Source of the DNA: Holophagales bacterium UBA5704
GTDB lineage: Bacteria; Acidobacteriota; Thermoanaerobaculia; Multivoradales; UBA5704
Assembly: GCA_002420005.1 (NCBI GenBank)
Contig: DIHE01000052.1
Coordinates: 1 to 64,000, forward strand
Length of the DNA: 64,000 nucleotides
Direction of reading: 5' to 3'
Position 1 is the stretch's first letter; each line of letters begins with the position of its first letter. A model generated the notes under the pieces. It did no database searches. It had not been told where the DNA came from and saw only the letters and a list, made by a program, of their open reading frames with translations. Below, in pieces: positions 16,725-25,584 of the stretch. The position numbers and the translations under genes are program-made.

Positions 16725-18400
16725 GCCGCCTTCGTGACCTCGTCGAGCAGCCAGGCGAAAGGCTCCATCACGTTGACCGGGCTCCCTCCGGGGCCGATGC
16801 GGGGGCTCAGCTCGTTGTCGTAGAAAACGACCGACTCGACCAGCCCGTAACGCACGCGGACTCCGGCGGCGGAGACCGGGAAGAACCTGAAGAGGGTGCA
16901 ATAGTGGCCGAGCAGGTCGGCCAGTCCCATCTTATCGTGCCGGCGGACGAAGTCGTCCGGATTCTCGGTGGCGCGCTGCAGGTCGGCTTCTGTCCGGATC
17001 AGGAGGTCCGCCTTGGAGAGGCAGACGGCGATCGGCCGCGGGTCCTTTCCGGTTCGCTCATGAAAGAGGCTTTCGAGCGTGCTCAGCACCTGGCTGTACA
17101 GCGTGTCGCCCTGGGCGGTGGGGTCGAACAGCAGGATCAAGCCGTTCGCCTCGGTCAGATGCCGGCGATGCTGGTTCATGGCCTCCGTCAAGTCGGTGGA
17201 GGCGCTCCCGAAGCTGGTGGAGGCGCTGCCGGCCCGGTCCTCCAGCCGCAGAGACACCCCGCGGCTGGTCGCGCGGTGCTGGAAGTGGTATTCGACCGGC
17301 TCGGCCTCGAGACCGGTGGCCGACGGGAACTTGCGCTCCTTGCGGATCAGGTCTCGCATGTTCCGGAAGAAGTCTCTGGAGGCAGGCGCAGGATAGGCGT
17401 CATAGGTGTTCGACCGGTTTCCCAGATTGGCGAGGTAGAGCTGGGCCAGGAGGGCGGTCTTGCCGGCTGCGGAGGCCCCCCAGAGGGCGAGCTGGACCGG
17501 GCGCCGTTCCGGCGCCGGTACGCTGCGGAGCGGCCGGCCCGAGGTCGGGGCCGGATTGCGGCTGAAGATGGCGCGCGCCAGACGGCGGCCCCGTTCCTGA
17601 TGCTCCGGCGTGGGCTCCGTCGCCGGAGCGACGGGTGCCTCCCCTCCCAAGGTTGCATTCCAGCAGCTCTGGAGGCTCTCGACGCCGGCTCGCCGCGAGG
17701 GCAGCCAGCCGGCCACGGAAAGCCTGTCGGCGACGTCCCGCGGCAGGGGGAGGAGGAGGGCGGCCAGAGCTTCGGGGCCCAAGGGAGCGGCGAGGCCGTC
17801 CAGAGGCACGGCCCGGTGGCCGGCGATGAGGCGTGCATAGAACGCGGCGAGAGACTCCTCGGACACGGTCGTCTCCAGCTCGGAGAAACCAGTCTCCACC
17901 GTCTCTTCGAGCTCACCGAGAGAGACGGCGAACGGTGCGTGGTCCTGGGGGGAGAGGAGGAGAGGATCTTCCCCGTTGAAGGAGCCGCGCCGGTCCCACC
18001 AGATCCCTGCGTTCGTCTGGGCGACGCGGGGGAGGAGCGCCATCGCGCCGAGGGTGGCCGGGATGGCCGCGGCGCGCCGCCAGGTGAAAATCTGTTTCTC
18101 CAGAAATCCCGAGCGTCCCGCGGCATCGGCCGCCGGGCTTGCGTAGGTCGCCATGGCGACGTACAGCTCGCCGAGGCTCCGCCAGTGTGTGGCGGTTCGG
18201 GGGGCGTCCTCGCTTCCCAGCACGAGTTGCTGCTCGATCCTCTCACGGCGGGGGAAGGCGGAGCTGGCGGCGATCCACCGGAAATCCGAGCTGGAGCCGG
18301 GGACCTTGCCCCAGACGCCGCGCTCATGGTCGATGCGGGGAGGCAGAGATCCGCCTTCGAGGGCGGGCCAGGCGGCAAGAGAGCGGCCGAGCGAGGTCAT
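16721..18400 (-). CDS. N-domain fused to a TRAFAC-like GTPase
   Basis: 559 residues. Residues 1 to about 290 carry the N-domain shared with the next gene. A GTPase domain follows: P-loop GASAAGKT (about 308-315, Lys314), a switch-like LEDRAGSAS segment, GLILLFDPTAQ, and SKAD in VCLSKADLL, which fits the guanine-recognition NKxD motif with Ser for Asn. The start at 18400 is favoured: it gives a 4-base overlap with the kinase gene stop and places the shared domain right at the N-terminus. The middle gene of the kinase-GTPase-N-domain operon. Predicted cytosolic. The N-domain may be the GAP1-N type known from GTPase-centred conflict systems; needs profile confirmation. Confidence 0.75.
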   Translation of the reverse strand: MTSLGRSLAAWPALEGGSLPPRIDHERGVWGKVPGSSSDFRWIAASSAFPRRERIEQQLVLGSEDAPRTATHWRSLGELYVAMATYASPAADAAGRSGFLEKQIFTWRRAAAIPATLGAMALLPRVAQTNAGIWWDRRGSFNGEDPLLLSPQDHAPFAVSLGELEETVETGFSELETTVSEESLAAFYARLIAGHRAVPLDGLAAPLGPEALAALLLPLPRDVADRLSVAGWLPSRRAGVESLQSCWNATLGGEAPVAPATEPTPEHQERGRRLARAIFSRNPAPTSGRPLRSVPAPERRPVQLALWGASAAGKTALLAQLYLANLGNRSNTYDAYPAPASRDFFRNMRDLIRKERKFPSATGLEAEPVEYHFQHRATSRGVSLRLEDRAGSASTSFGSASTDLTEAMNQHRRHLTEANGLILLFDPTAQGDTLYSQVLSTLESLFHERTGKDPRPIAVCLSKADLLIRTEADLQRATENPDDFVRRHDKMGLADLLGHYCTLFRFFPVSAAGVRVRYGLVESVVFYDNELSPRIGPGGSPVNVMEPFAWLLDEVTKAA

Positions 18401-21400
18401 GCCCGGCCTCCCCGCGCCTGCGAGCGGCGGTCCCGGGCTTCGAGGACCCGTTGGCGGACGGACCAGGGGGGCAGCGCTCCGGAGGGGCACCGGCGCAGCT
18501 CTGCCAGGAGAGTGTCGTCGTCCGGGGCTTCCTGGCCCGGCCATAGGTCCTGGGCGGCCAGCGCCAGCTCCTCGGCGGCCAGGCGCAGCGTGTGGTGCTC
18601 GGCGAGGTCGAGAAGCTTGCGGGCATCGTCGAGCTGCTCCTGAGCCGCCTGCCAGTCCCAGGGTGGGTCGGCAACCCCATAGACGAGCCCTGCGATGCGA
18701 TGGGTGAGCTCCGGACAGAACTTCCGCAAGTCGACCGCCTCGGCTCGTTCCAGGCGGTGCTTGAGCGCGTCGCGCAGCTCACGGGCCTTGCGTTGATCCT
18801 GGTGCAGGCGGCCGAGGAGCGGCGCGCACTCCTCGATGAGCCGCTGCCGGCGTTCGAGCCGGGTGACCGGACGGCCGCCCTCCGCCATCTCCCGGTCGAT
18901 GTCCGCCAGGCGCGCCTCCGCCGCTCTGCGCTCATCCGGACCCAGCACCCCGGAGTGATCCTGTCCGAGGGCGGAGCGCGCCTCTTGCAGGATCTCGCCC
19001 TGCATCCGGAAGGCCTGCTCCGCCGCCTGCTGCGCCTGCATGGCGATCTCGTGTCCGGCGGCGGCCGCCCGGGCGGCTTCCTGCGGAGAGGCGCCGCCCG
19101 CCAGCCTGGGCGGTGCCGGCAGGGAGACCGGACGGCCGATCCGTTCCAGCACCTGTGAGATCGAGGTCGCTTCGGCCATGCTCGCGTCGAGGAGCTTCCG
19201 GCACCGCGCCGCGAAATCGCTCCGCAGGGCTTCCAGCTCGGAGTCCAGGGAGCTCGCCGTCGCCTGGGCGGCATCCAGAGAGCCTGCGGCGCCGAGGGCA
19301 TCGATCCTTTGCAACAGGTCGGCCGCCCCGTCGATCTCGATGGAACCGGCCGCCGCCCGCAGCTCGGCATGCCGGGCGAGCAGACGGTTCTCGCGCTCCT
19401 CCAGCTCCTTCAAGCCCTCGGCGGCCTGCCGGCGCAGCTCTTCGAGATGGCGTTCGATCTCGCCGGTGCGGCGGAGCCGGTGCAGGGTCTGCCCGTCTCC
19501 TGGGTGGCGGGTGAGGTCGCGGATCTCGTCCTCCAGGTTCTCCGACTCCTGCCGTACGGCGGCCGACAGAGGCATGCCGCGGAGCGTTCGCAGCCGTTCG
19601 TGGAGGTGCTCGACATGGCGCGCGAGGCCCTCCCCGAGGGGGCCTTCCTGGTTCCTCGCGGTCGTCAGGAACCGCTTGCGGAGCTCCTCGAACGATTCCA
19701 GCCAGCCGGTGTGGTCCGGCGGGTTCTCGACCTGGCGCCTGCGCAGCGCCCGCAGCTGTTCCTCCAGGGCCGGCTGGGAACCGGCCACGGCGATGAGCAT
19801 CTTCACCTCCTGGTCGAGCCCGGCGAGCTGGCCCTCCCGCAGCGCACGGGCCTTCTGGGCGAACCGCTCGCGCAGCTCCCGGGCGTCGGTCAGCACCGCC
19901 TCCACGTCGGGGAGCCGCGGCGCAAAACCGAGGCTGCGGTGGCGCCGGTCGATGTCGCCGACCTCCCGGTGCCACTCGCCCGACTGTCCGGACCAGGCCT
20001 GGAGCTCCTTGACCAGAGCCGGGATCTTGCCCACCTCTTCGAGCGGGTCCCTGGCCTGTTTTGCGGCTTCGCGGAGCGGTTGCACCAGGCTTTCGAGGCG
20101 TGCGAGCCAGGCCTCCGAGGCGCCCTCGTTGCGGAGCTGCTCCTGAAGATGGGGCAGCGCGCCGAGATCCTTTGAAAGCTCTGAGCCGTCGAGCCGGGAG
20201 ACCATCCTGTCGGCTTCGCCGAGCTTTTCCAGGACGATTCCATGGAGCCGGATCTCCTCCCGGAGCCTCTGCACCTGGTCCCGGTCGTCCTCCAGCTCCG
20301 CCATGCGGCGGATCTCGACGCCGATCCTCTCGAGGTCCGTGGCCCAGCGTGTGCAAAGGGTTGCGAACCAATCTCGGGTCAAGGCGTCGGACAAGCCCTG
20401 GGAATCCGCCGCCAGGCCGCGGGCTTCGCTTTCGGCCTTCTGGGCTTCGCCGATGAGGTCGGAGAGCGGAAGGGCCATGCGGTCGAGCTGATCGGCGCGC
20501 TCCTTGTACAGCTCGATCTGAGCGTCTCCGATCCAGATCTGGCGCGCCGTCCTCTCCATCTCCTCGTGCAGCCCTGCGGCGGCCTTGGCGAAGTGGCGCG
20601 CCCGATCCGGGACGCCCGCGCGCACCCGGCGCAGACCGTCCTGGATCTGTTGCAGCCTGGCGCGCGGCGTGGCGGAAAGGCGCTCGATCCAGCGGGTCCA
20701 GAACGGCGACCCGGGTGTCGGGGTGGGAGGAGCGGGCGGCGCCGGTACCGGCAGCGGCTCCGGCTGGGGGAGAGAGGAGAAGGTTCGTCCGGTCGGGACG
20801 CCCCCCCGGCCTCCGGCGAAGGAACCCTCCTGGAGGTCGATTCCCATCAGAGCCTGCTTCAGAGCGGCTGCGTCGGGATAGCGTGCGGCGGGGTCCTTTT
20901 CCAGGCAGCGGGCAAGAACCGGTTGCAGCTGGGCCGGGAGGGTGGCGGGAAGAAAGGGCTGACGCAGACGGCCCTGCCGGATCTGATCCTTCAGATCCTC
21001 ATCGGATTCGGCGTCGTGGGGGAGCTGGCCGGTGAGCATCTGGTAGAGCACGATGCTCACGGACCAGAGGTCGGATTCCGCCCCGGCCTGGTTGTCCTTC
21101 AAGCGTTCCGGAGAGAGGTAGGGGATGCTGCCGAAGATATGGCCGGTGAATTTCCGGCTCCTGGAGACGCTTTTGGCAACGCCGAAATCCAGCAGGCGGA
21201 CACGGCCGCCGTTTTCGATCCGGATGTTCTCCGGCTTGATGTCGCCATGCACCACGCGTTCGTTGGGCCCCAATCCCTGGAGCGGCACCCGGCCGCAGGC
21301 GTCCAGAATGATGCAGAGCTGCACGGCGAAGTCGAGGGCGCGGCGCGGAGGAAGGGGGCCATGCAGCAGCTCCGAGAGATCGTCGCCCGCCACGTACTCC

Positions 21401-21657
21401 ATCGCGATGAAGAACCGGCCTTCGATGTTGCCCTTCTCGAAGATGCGCGCGATCTGGGGGACTTCCCGGCTGAGCTGCTCCTGGATCTCGGCGCCCCGCC
21501 TTTCGGCCTCGAGCACCTCGGTATCGACGGAGGTGATGACCTTCAGTGCGACCTCCCGGTTGTAGTCCGGGTCGAACACGAGATGGACGTCACCGGCGAA
21601 CCCGTGTCCGAGCCGCCTCTTCACCTGGAACCGGCCGATCCTTCTCTCGTAGGTCAT
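18397..21657 (-). CDS. Ser/Thr protein kinase with long coiled-coil tail
   Basis: 1086 residues. Residues 7-270 form a Hanks-type kinase: GHGFAGDV glycine loop, Lys39 in VALKVI, HGDIKPEN (catalytic Asp139), DFG (Asp157) and SIPYLSPE in the activation segment. The catalytic loop has HGD in place of HRD, so it lacks the RD arginine. After a Pro-rich linker (about 285-310), roughly 770 residues are charged and helical with long coiled-coil stretches. No transmembrane helix is seen, unlike typical PknB-type receptors. First gene of the minus operon; AAGGAA lies 5 bases before the ATG. It likely phosphorylates other members of the locus or senses a signal through its tail; inference from co-localisation. 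Confidence 0.88.
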   Translation of the reverse strand: MTYERRIGRFQVKRRLGHGFAGDVHLVFDPDYNREVALKVITSVDTEVLEAERRGAEIQEQLSREVPQIARIFEKGNIEGRFFIAMEYVAGDDLSELLHGPLPPRRALDFAVQLCIILDACGRVPLQGLGPNERVVHGDIKPENIRIENGGRVRLLDFGVAKSVSRSRKFTGHIFGSIPYLSPERLKDNQAGAESDLWSVSIVLYQMLTGQLPHDAESDEDLKDQIRQGRLRQPFLPATLPAQLQPVLARCLEKDPAARYPDAAALKQALMGIDLQEGSFAGGRGGVPTGRTFSSLPQPEPLPVPAPPAPPTPTPGSPFWTRWIERLSATPRARLQQIQDGLRRVRAGVPDRARHFAKAAAGLHEEMERTARQIWIGDAQIELYKERADQLDRMALPLSDLIGEAQKAESEARGLAADSQGLSDALTRDWFATLCTRWATDLERIGVEIRRMAELEDDRDQVQRLREEIRLHGIVLEKLGEADRMVSRLDGSELSKDLGALPHLQEQLRNEGASEAWLARLESLVQPLREAAKQARDPLEEVGKIPALVKELQAWSGQSGEWHREVGDIDRRHRSLGFAPRLPDVEAVLTDARELRERFAQKARALREGQLAGLDQEVKMLIAVAGSQPALEEQLRALRRRQVENPPDHTGWLESFEELRKRFLTTARNQEGPLGEGLARHVEHLHERLRTLRGMPLSAAVRQESENLEDEIRDLTRHPGDGQTLHRLRRTGEIERHLEELRRQAAEGLKELEERENRLLARHAELRAAAGSIEIDGAADLLQRIDALGAAGSLDAAQATASSLDSELEALRSDFAARCRKLLDASMAEATSISQVLERIGRPVSLPAPPRLAGGASPQEAARAAAAGHEIAMQAQQAAEQAFRMQGEILQEARSALGQDHSGVLGPDERRAAEARLADIDREMAEGGRPVTRLERRQRLIEECAPLLGRLHQDQRKARELRDALKHRLERAEAVDLRKFCPELTHRIAGLVYGVADPPWDWQAAQEQLDDARKLLDLAEHHTLRLAAEELALAAQDLWPGQEAPDDDTLLAELRRCPSGALPPWSVRQRVLEARDRRSQARGGRA

Positions 21658-21728
21658 CGTTTTCCTTGGGCTTCAGTCATGGTGGAGCGATCGGTATCGA
21701 ATTCTAACCCATGAGTGCACCCAAAGCC

Positions 21729-21758
21729 TTGCCCCCACCCTGTCTCCCTTGCTACACT
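21729..21758 (+). promoter_or_regulatory. Probable promoter of the histidine kinase gene
   Basis: TTGCCC (21729-21734) and TACACT (21753-21758) are 18 bases apart. They lie in the 160-bp gap between the divergent Ser/Thr kinase operon and the histidine kinase gene. Leader would be about 55 bases. Confidence 0.45.
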
Positions 21759-21817
21759 GAAGTGCACCTTACAGGCACCGAACAGCGCCCTCCCAAGCGG
21801 CGGGCTCGGCTTTGTCC

Positions 21818-23791
21818 ATGAATGCGCTCGATGCGATCGACGACCCGTCCTCTGCAGCGCGCGAGCGCTCGGCGGCGGAGGCGCTGCGCGAGAGCGAGCA
21901 GCGGTTCCGTGCTTTGATGGAGTGCTCGCCGGACTTCACGGTCCTCCTGTCGCGCACAGGCGACATCCTCTACATCAACCGCACCGTTCCGGAACAGACG
22001 CCGGAGGAGGTCATCGGCCAGAACGTCTCGGCTCTTTTCCCACCGGAGGAGGTGGCGCGGCAGCTCGAGGTGCTGGAGATCCTGTTCACCACCGGGGAGG
22101 GGACCACGCGCGAGGTGCGCATGGACGAGCACTGGTTTCTCTCCCGCTGTGTTCCGGTGCGGCGCGGTGGCAAGATCACCGAGGCCCTGTTCGTCGCCAC
22201 CGAGATCACCGCCCAGAAACGCACCGAAGCGGCCTTGCGGGCGGCCGAAAGCCGGCTGAGTCTCGCGCTGGAGGCGGGACGGATCGGTACCTGGGAGTGG
22301 GACGTTGCCAGCGGAAGGCTCGTCTGGGATGCCCGGCAGCTGGAGCTGTTCGGCCTGTCGGAGGACACCTTCGACGGGACGGTCGAGGGGTTCCTGGAGC
22401 GCGTCCACCCGGACGACCGGGATCGGATGCAGGCCGCGGCCGAGGCGCAGATGTCCAGCCATGGACGCAGCCGCGACGAATTCCGTATCGTCCGGCCCGA
22501 TGGCTCGATCCGCTGGCTGATGGGGGACGGCCTGGCCGTGCGTTCGGTGGACGGCGTGGCGGTCGCCCTCTGTGGCATCAACCACGACGTGACCGAGCGC
22601 AAGCTGTTCGAGCTGGCGCTCGCCGAGGCGCGCGACCGGGCGGAGGCCGCCAACCGGGCGAAAAGCACGTTCCTCGCCACCATGAGCCATGAGATCCGCA
22701 CGCCGATGAACGGCATGCTGGGGATGGCCGAGCTGCTGCTCCACAGCGGCCTGACCGAGCCCCAGCGCCGGCTCGCCGAGACGCTGCGCTCCTCGGGGCA
22801 GGCCCTGATGCGGGTGCTCAACCAGGTGCTCGACCTGTCCAAGATCGAGGCCGGACACATGGAGCTGGCCGAGGGCCGGTTCTCTCCCCGCAGCTTGATG
22901 ACCGATGCGGTCGACCTGGTGCGCCCTCGCGCGCTGGAGCGCGGGCTCGCTCTGGTGCTGGAGCTGGACTGGCCCGAAGGCCGCGACGTGGTGGCCGATG
23001 AGATGCGCATCCGGCAGATTCTTCTGAACTACCTGGACAACGCGCTGAAGCACACCGATGCCGGGACCGTGAAGGTGACCCTGTCCGGCCGGCCGTTGGC
23101 GGGTGGGGCGACGGATCGCTGGATGCTGCGTCTCGCGGTCGCCGATACCGGCCGGGGGATCGCCGCGGAGGACCAGGATCGCCTGTTCCAGCCGTTTCAG
23201 CAGCTCGAAGGAGCCCCGGTGTGCGGCGGGACGGGGCTCGGGCTCGCCATCTGCCGCCGGCTGGCGGAGCTTCTACAGGGTGCGGCCGGCTGCGAAAGCC
23301 GGCCGGGCTCCGGATCGACGTTCTGGGTCGAGGTGCCGGTGCTCACCGTGCCGGTGCCGCTCGCGCAAGAAGACCCCGTGCTTCAGGATGCCGTCCTCCG
23401 CCGGCCCTGGTCGGGGCGGCGCGTGCTGCTGGCCGAGGACGACGCGATCAACCAGCGGGTCGCCCAGGCGATGCTGGAGATCCTCGGCGTCATCGTCGAG
23501 GTCCGCAACGACGGCCGCGAGGTGGTGGACCTGTGGCGGGACGGCGCCTGGGATGCCGTGCTCATGGACTGCCAGATGCCGCGCCTCGACGGCTGGCAGG
23601 CCACCGGCTGGATCCGCGCCCGTGAGGCCGAGACCGGGAGGCTCGGGCGCATCCCGATCGTCGCCCTCACCGCCTATGCGCTGGACGCCGACCGGGACCG
23701 CTGCCTGAAAGCGGGGATGGATGACGTCCTGGTCAAGCCGATCACGCTGCAATCCCTCTCCGGAATGCTCGACCGCGCTTGGGCGGTGTGA
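21818..23791 (+). CDS. Hybrid sensor histidine kinase/response regulator
   Basis: 657 residues, soluble. Two PAS domains (about 25-135 and 140-265) precede a HisKA domain with phospho-acceptor His291 in ATMSHEIRTPMNG. An ATPase domain follows, with an N-box (ILLNYLDNALKH), G1 box VADTGRGI and GTGLGLAIC. A receiver domain is at about 530-655, with Asp584 in VLMDCQMPRLDGW and Lys near 637 (DVLVKPI). There is no HPt or output domain, so phosphate would be passed to a separate HPt protein or the receiver acts by interaction. ATG at 21818; a TTG two codons upstream is less likely. Convergent with the aminotransferase gene; ends 3 bases from its stop. Confidence 0.93.
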   Translation: MNALDAIDDPSSAARERSAAEALRESEQRFRALMECSPDFTVLLSRTGDILYINRTVPEQTPEEVIGQNVSALFPPEEVARQLEVLEILFTTGEGTTREVRMDEHWFLSRCVPVRRGGKITEALFVATEITAQKRTEAALRAAESRLSLALEAGRIGTWEWDVASGRLVWDARQLELFGLSEDTFDGTVEGFLERVHPDDRDRMQAAAEAQMSSHGRSRDEFRIVRPDGSIRWLMGDGLAVRSVDGVAVALCGINHDVTERKLFELALAEARDRAEAANRAKSTFLATMSHEIRTPMNGMLGMAELLLHSGLTEPQRRLAETLRSSGQALMRVLNQVLDLSKIEAGHMELAEGRFSPRSLMTDAVDLVRPRALERGLALVLELDWPEGRDVVADEMRIRQILLNYLDNALKHTDAGTVKVTLSGRPLAGGATDRWMLRLAVADTGRGIAAEDQDRLFQPFQQLEGAPVCGGTGLGLAICRRLAELLQGAAGCESRPGSGSTFWVEVPVLTVPVPLAQEDPVLQDAVLRRPWSGRRVLLAEDDAINQRVAQAMLEILGVIVEVRNDGREVVDLWRDGAWDAVLMDCQMPRLDGWQATGWIRAREAETGRLGRIPIVALTAYALDADRDRCLKAGMDDVLVKPITLQSLSGMLDRAWAV

Positions 23792-23794
23792 GGT

Positions 23795-24973
23795 TCAGGC
23801 GCCGAGCCCGGCAACCAGGGCGGCGACGGCCCGCTCGGGATCGGCCGGTGCTCCCGCCTCCCGCAGCGCCTCCGCCACGGCTTCCACGGTGCGCTGCAGG
23901 TAGTCCGGGCGGGTGATCGCGTATCCCATGTGGCCGATGCGAAAACTCGTGGTCCGGATCGCGGGGTGCAGGCCGCCGGCCACCACCACGCCGCGGGCCG
24001 TGATGCGCGGCAAGAAGCCGGCGTCGACGCCTTCCGGGTAGTGGAGCACGGAGAGCGTGTTGCCCGTCACGGCCTCGCTCCTCGGGACCTGCCGCAGACC
24101 GAGGACCTCCCAGGCGGCGCGCAGGGCGGCGGCGGCCCGGGCATGGGCGGCGATCCGGGCCTCGACACCGGCGGCCAGGATCTCGTCGAGACCGGCGGCC
24201 AGCGCCATCACCAGCGAGGTTGCCGGAGTCGCGAAGTAGCTCGGCCGGCGCTCCTCATAGGCGCGGTGGATGGGGAGCCAGGAGTCCCAATCGAGAAAGA
24301 GGGGAGGAGGCGGCGCCTGCCGCAGGGACCGCAGGGTGAGAGCCCGCTCGCCGGCCACCAGCAGAGCGAGCCCGGGCGGCAGGCCGAGCGCCTTCTGGGA
24401 GGCGGTGAAGCAGACGTCCGCCCCCCAGTCGTCCATGGCGAAGCGCTCGCCGCCGGTGGCACAGACGCCGTCGAAGACCGAGAGGACGCCCGCCTCGCGC
24501 GCCAGCCGGCAGAGGGGCTCCGGGTCCACCCGGACCCCGGTCGAGGTGTCCACATGGGTGGCGAACAGGGCCTTGAACGGCCCCTCGCGCTCCAACGCCT
24601 CCCGGATCTCGGCGAGCGGCGGCACCGCCCCCACCGGCGCCGTCACCTGGGTGACCGCGGCACCGTGGCGGCGCAGGATCTCCGCCATGCGATCCGAGAA
24701 ATAGCCGGTCCCCACCACCAGCGCCGCCTCGCCGGGCTCGATCAGGTTCGCCGCCGCCATCTCCATGGCGAGCGTGCCGCTGCCGGAGAGGATGAACGGC
24801 TGGCTCGATCCGTCCGCTTGGAAGACCTCGCGCAGAAGCTCGATGGAACGCCCGAAGGCTTCGAGGACGCGGGGAGACAGGTGGCCGGGGGGAGGACCCG
24901 CGGCGGCGGCAAGGACGGCCGGCGACACTTCGACCGGGCCGGGGATCATCAGCAGGGGGGCAGGCGCCGTCAT
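23795..24973 (-). CDS. Class V aminotransferase (alanine-glyoxylate/serine-pyruvate type)
   Basis: 392 residues, the usual length of the alanine-glyoxylate/serine-pyruvate/2-aminoethylphosphonate class V group. It starts with the family motif MIPGPVEVSP, has LSGSGTLAMEM for PLP phosphate binding, DGVCATGGE carrying the PLP-ring Asp, and the Schiff-base lysine Lys194 in TASQKALGLPPG. The C-terminal FRIGHMGY motif with its substrate-binding arginine is present. Transfers amino groups from alanine or serine to glyoxylate or pyruvate; exact substrates are not readable. Stands alone, convergent with the histidine kinase. Confidence 0.88.
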   Translation of the reverse strand: MTAPAPLLMIPGPVEVSPAVLAAAAGPPPGHLSPRVLEAFGRSIELLREVFQADGSSQPFILSGSGTLAMEMAAANLIEPGEAALVVGTGYFSDRMAEILRRHGAAVTQVTAPVGAVPPLAEIREALEREGPFKALFATHVDTSTGVRVDPEPLCRLAREAGVLSVFDGVCATGGERFAMDDWGADVCFTASQKALGLPPGLALLVAGERALTLRSLRQAPPPPLFLDWDSWLPIHRAYEERRPSYFATPATSLVMALAAGLDEILAAGVEARIAAHARAAAALRAAWEVLGLRQVPRSEAVTGNTLSVLHYPEGVDAGFLPRITARGVVVAGGLHPAIRTTSFRIGHMGYAITRPDYLQRTVEAVAEALREAGAPADPERAVAALVAGLGA

Positions 24974-25007
24974 GATGGAGGAATCGTATCAGCGATGGAG
25001 CGGTGAT

Positions 25008-25060
25008 GTGGCGGCGACGGGGTAGGGGAGGCGGCAGCGGGAGGTGGAGGCCCGGGCTGC
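25008..25060 (+). pseudogene. Relic of the 3' end of a STAND-TPR gene
   Basis: This short stretch resembles the last coding bases of the TIR-STAND gene at 28745-28797 (shared start GTGGCGGCGACGGGGTA, then GGCGG and GGGAGGTGGA blocks with small indels). It lies directly upstream of repeat copy 2. It looks like the eroded tail of a second gene of that family; nothing else of it is recognisable. Confidence 0.45.
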
Positions 25061-25099
25061 CGACTGTCAGCCCCGAGAGGTGCCGCCCACGCCCCCTGG

Positions 25100-25169
25100 G
25101 AGCGCTGGCGTCTCGCCGGCCTTCAAGTAAAACGGGCCGCAGGCCCGGCCCCTCTTGGGAAGGGGGGCT
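25100..25169 (+). repeat. 70-bp intergenic repeat, copy 2
   Basis: Near-identical to bases 1-69. It holds CGGGCCGCAGGCCCG (stem GGGCC/GGCCC) and CCCCTCTTGGGAAGGGG, both able to form hairpins. Its last bases include the stop codon (read on the minus strand) of the PIN toxin gene, so it might also act as the 3' end of that transcript. Confidence 0.75.
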
Positions 25170-25584
25170 AGGTGGGCTTCTTCACCAGGGGTTCGAAGAT
25201 CTCCACCTCGACCTGTGTGACGTGGCGAAAGTGGGGGTCCGTCGTCAGGAGGATGGACCTACTTTGCCGGGCACCCGCCGCGATCCAGATGTCGTTCGTG
25301 GGGATCGGTGTGCCGGCTTTTCGCAGCGGGTCGAAGAGAGCCGCATAGTGCGCCGAGGTTGCCTCGTCCACTGGAATGACGCCGACCCGGGGAGAGTCCA
25401 GGAAGTGCGCGAGCTCGGCCAGATTCTCTTTGAGCCGCGTCCCGTGGAGAAAGCCGGCGTGCAACTCGCCCAGCACAACCGGGTTGAGGCGGATCTGGGA
25501 CGCTTCTTGAATGCGATACCGGAGCTCCGGGTGGTTTCGTTTGAACGCGGAGTAGGCCGATGTGTCGAGGAAGATGCGGCTCAA
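25168..25584 (-). CDS. vapC: PIN-domain toxin (VapC family)
   Basis: 138 residues, standard PIN ribonuclease length. Acidic active-site residues fit the family: Asp7 (IFLDTSAY), Glu40 (VLGELHAG), Asp98 (TNDIWIAA) and Asp116 (LTTDPHF). VapC toxins cut tRNA or rRNA and are held inactive by the partner. Its ATG overlaps the antitoxin stop by 4 bases (ATGA). The stop codon lies at the edge of the 70-bp repeat, so the extreme C-terminus may have been reshaped by the repeat. Sits between a STAND relic and an intact TIR-STAND gene. Confidence 0.93.
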   Translation of the reverse strand: MSRIFLDTSAYSAFKRNHPELRYRIQEASQIRLNPVVLGELHAGFLHGTRLKENLAELAHFLDSPRVGVIPVDEATSAHYAALFDPLRKAGTPIPTNDIWIAAGARQSRSILLTTDPHFRHVTQVEVEIFEPLVKKPT

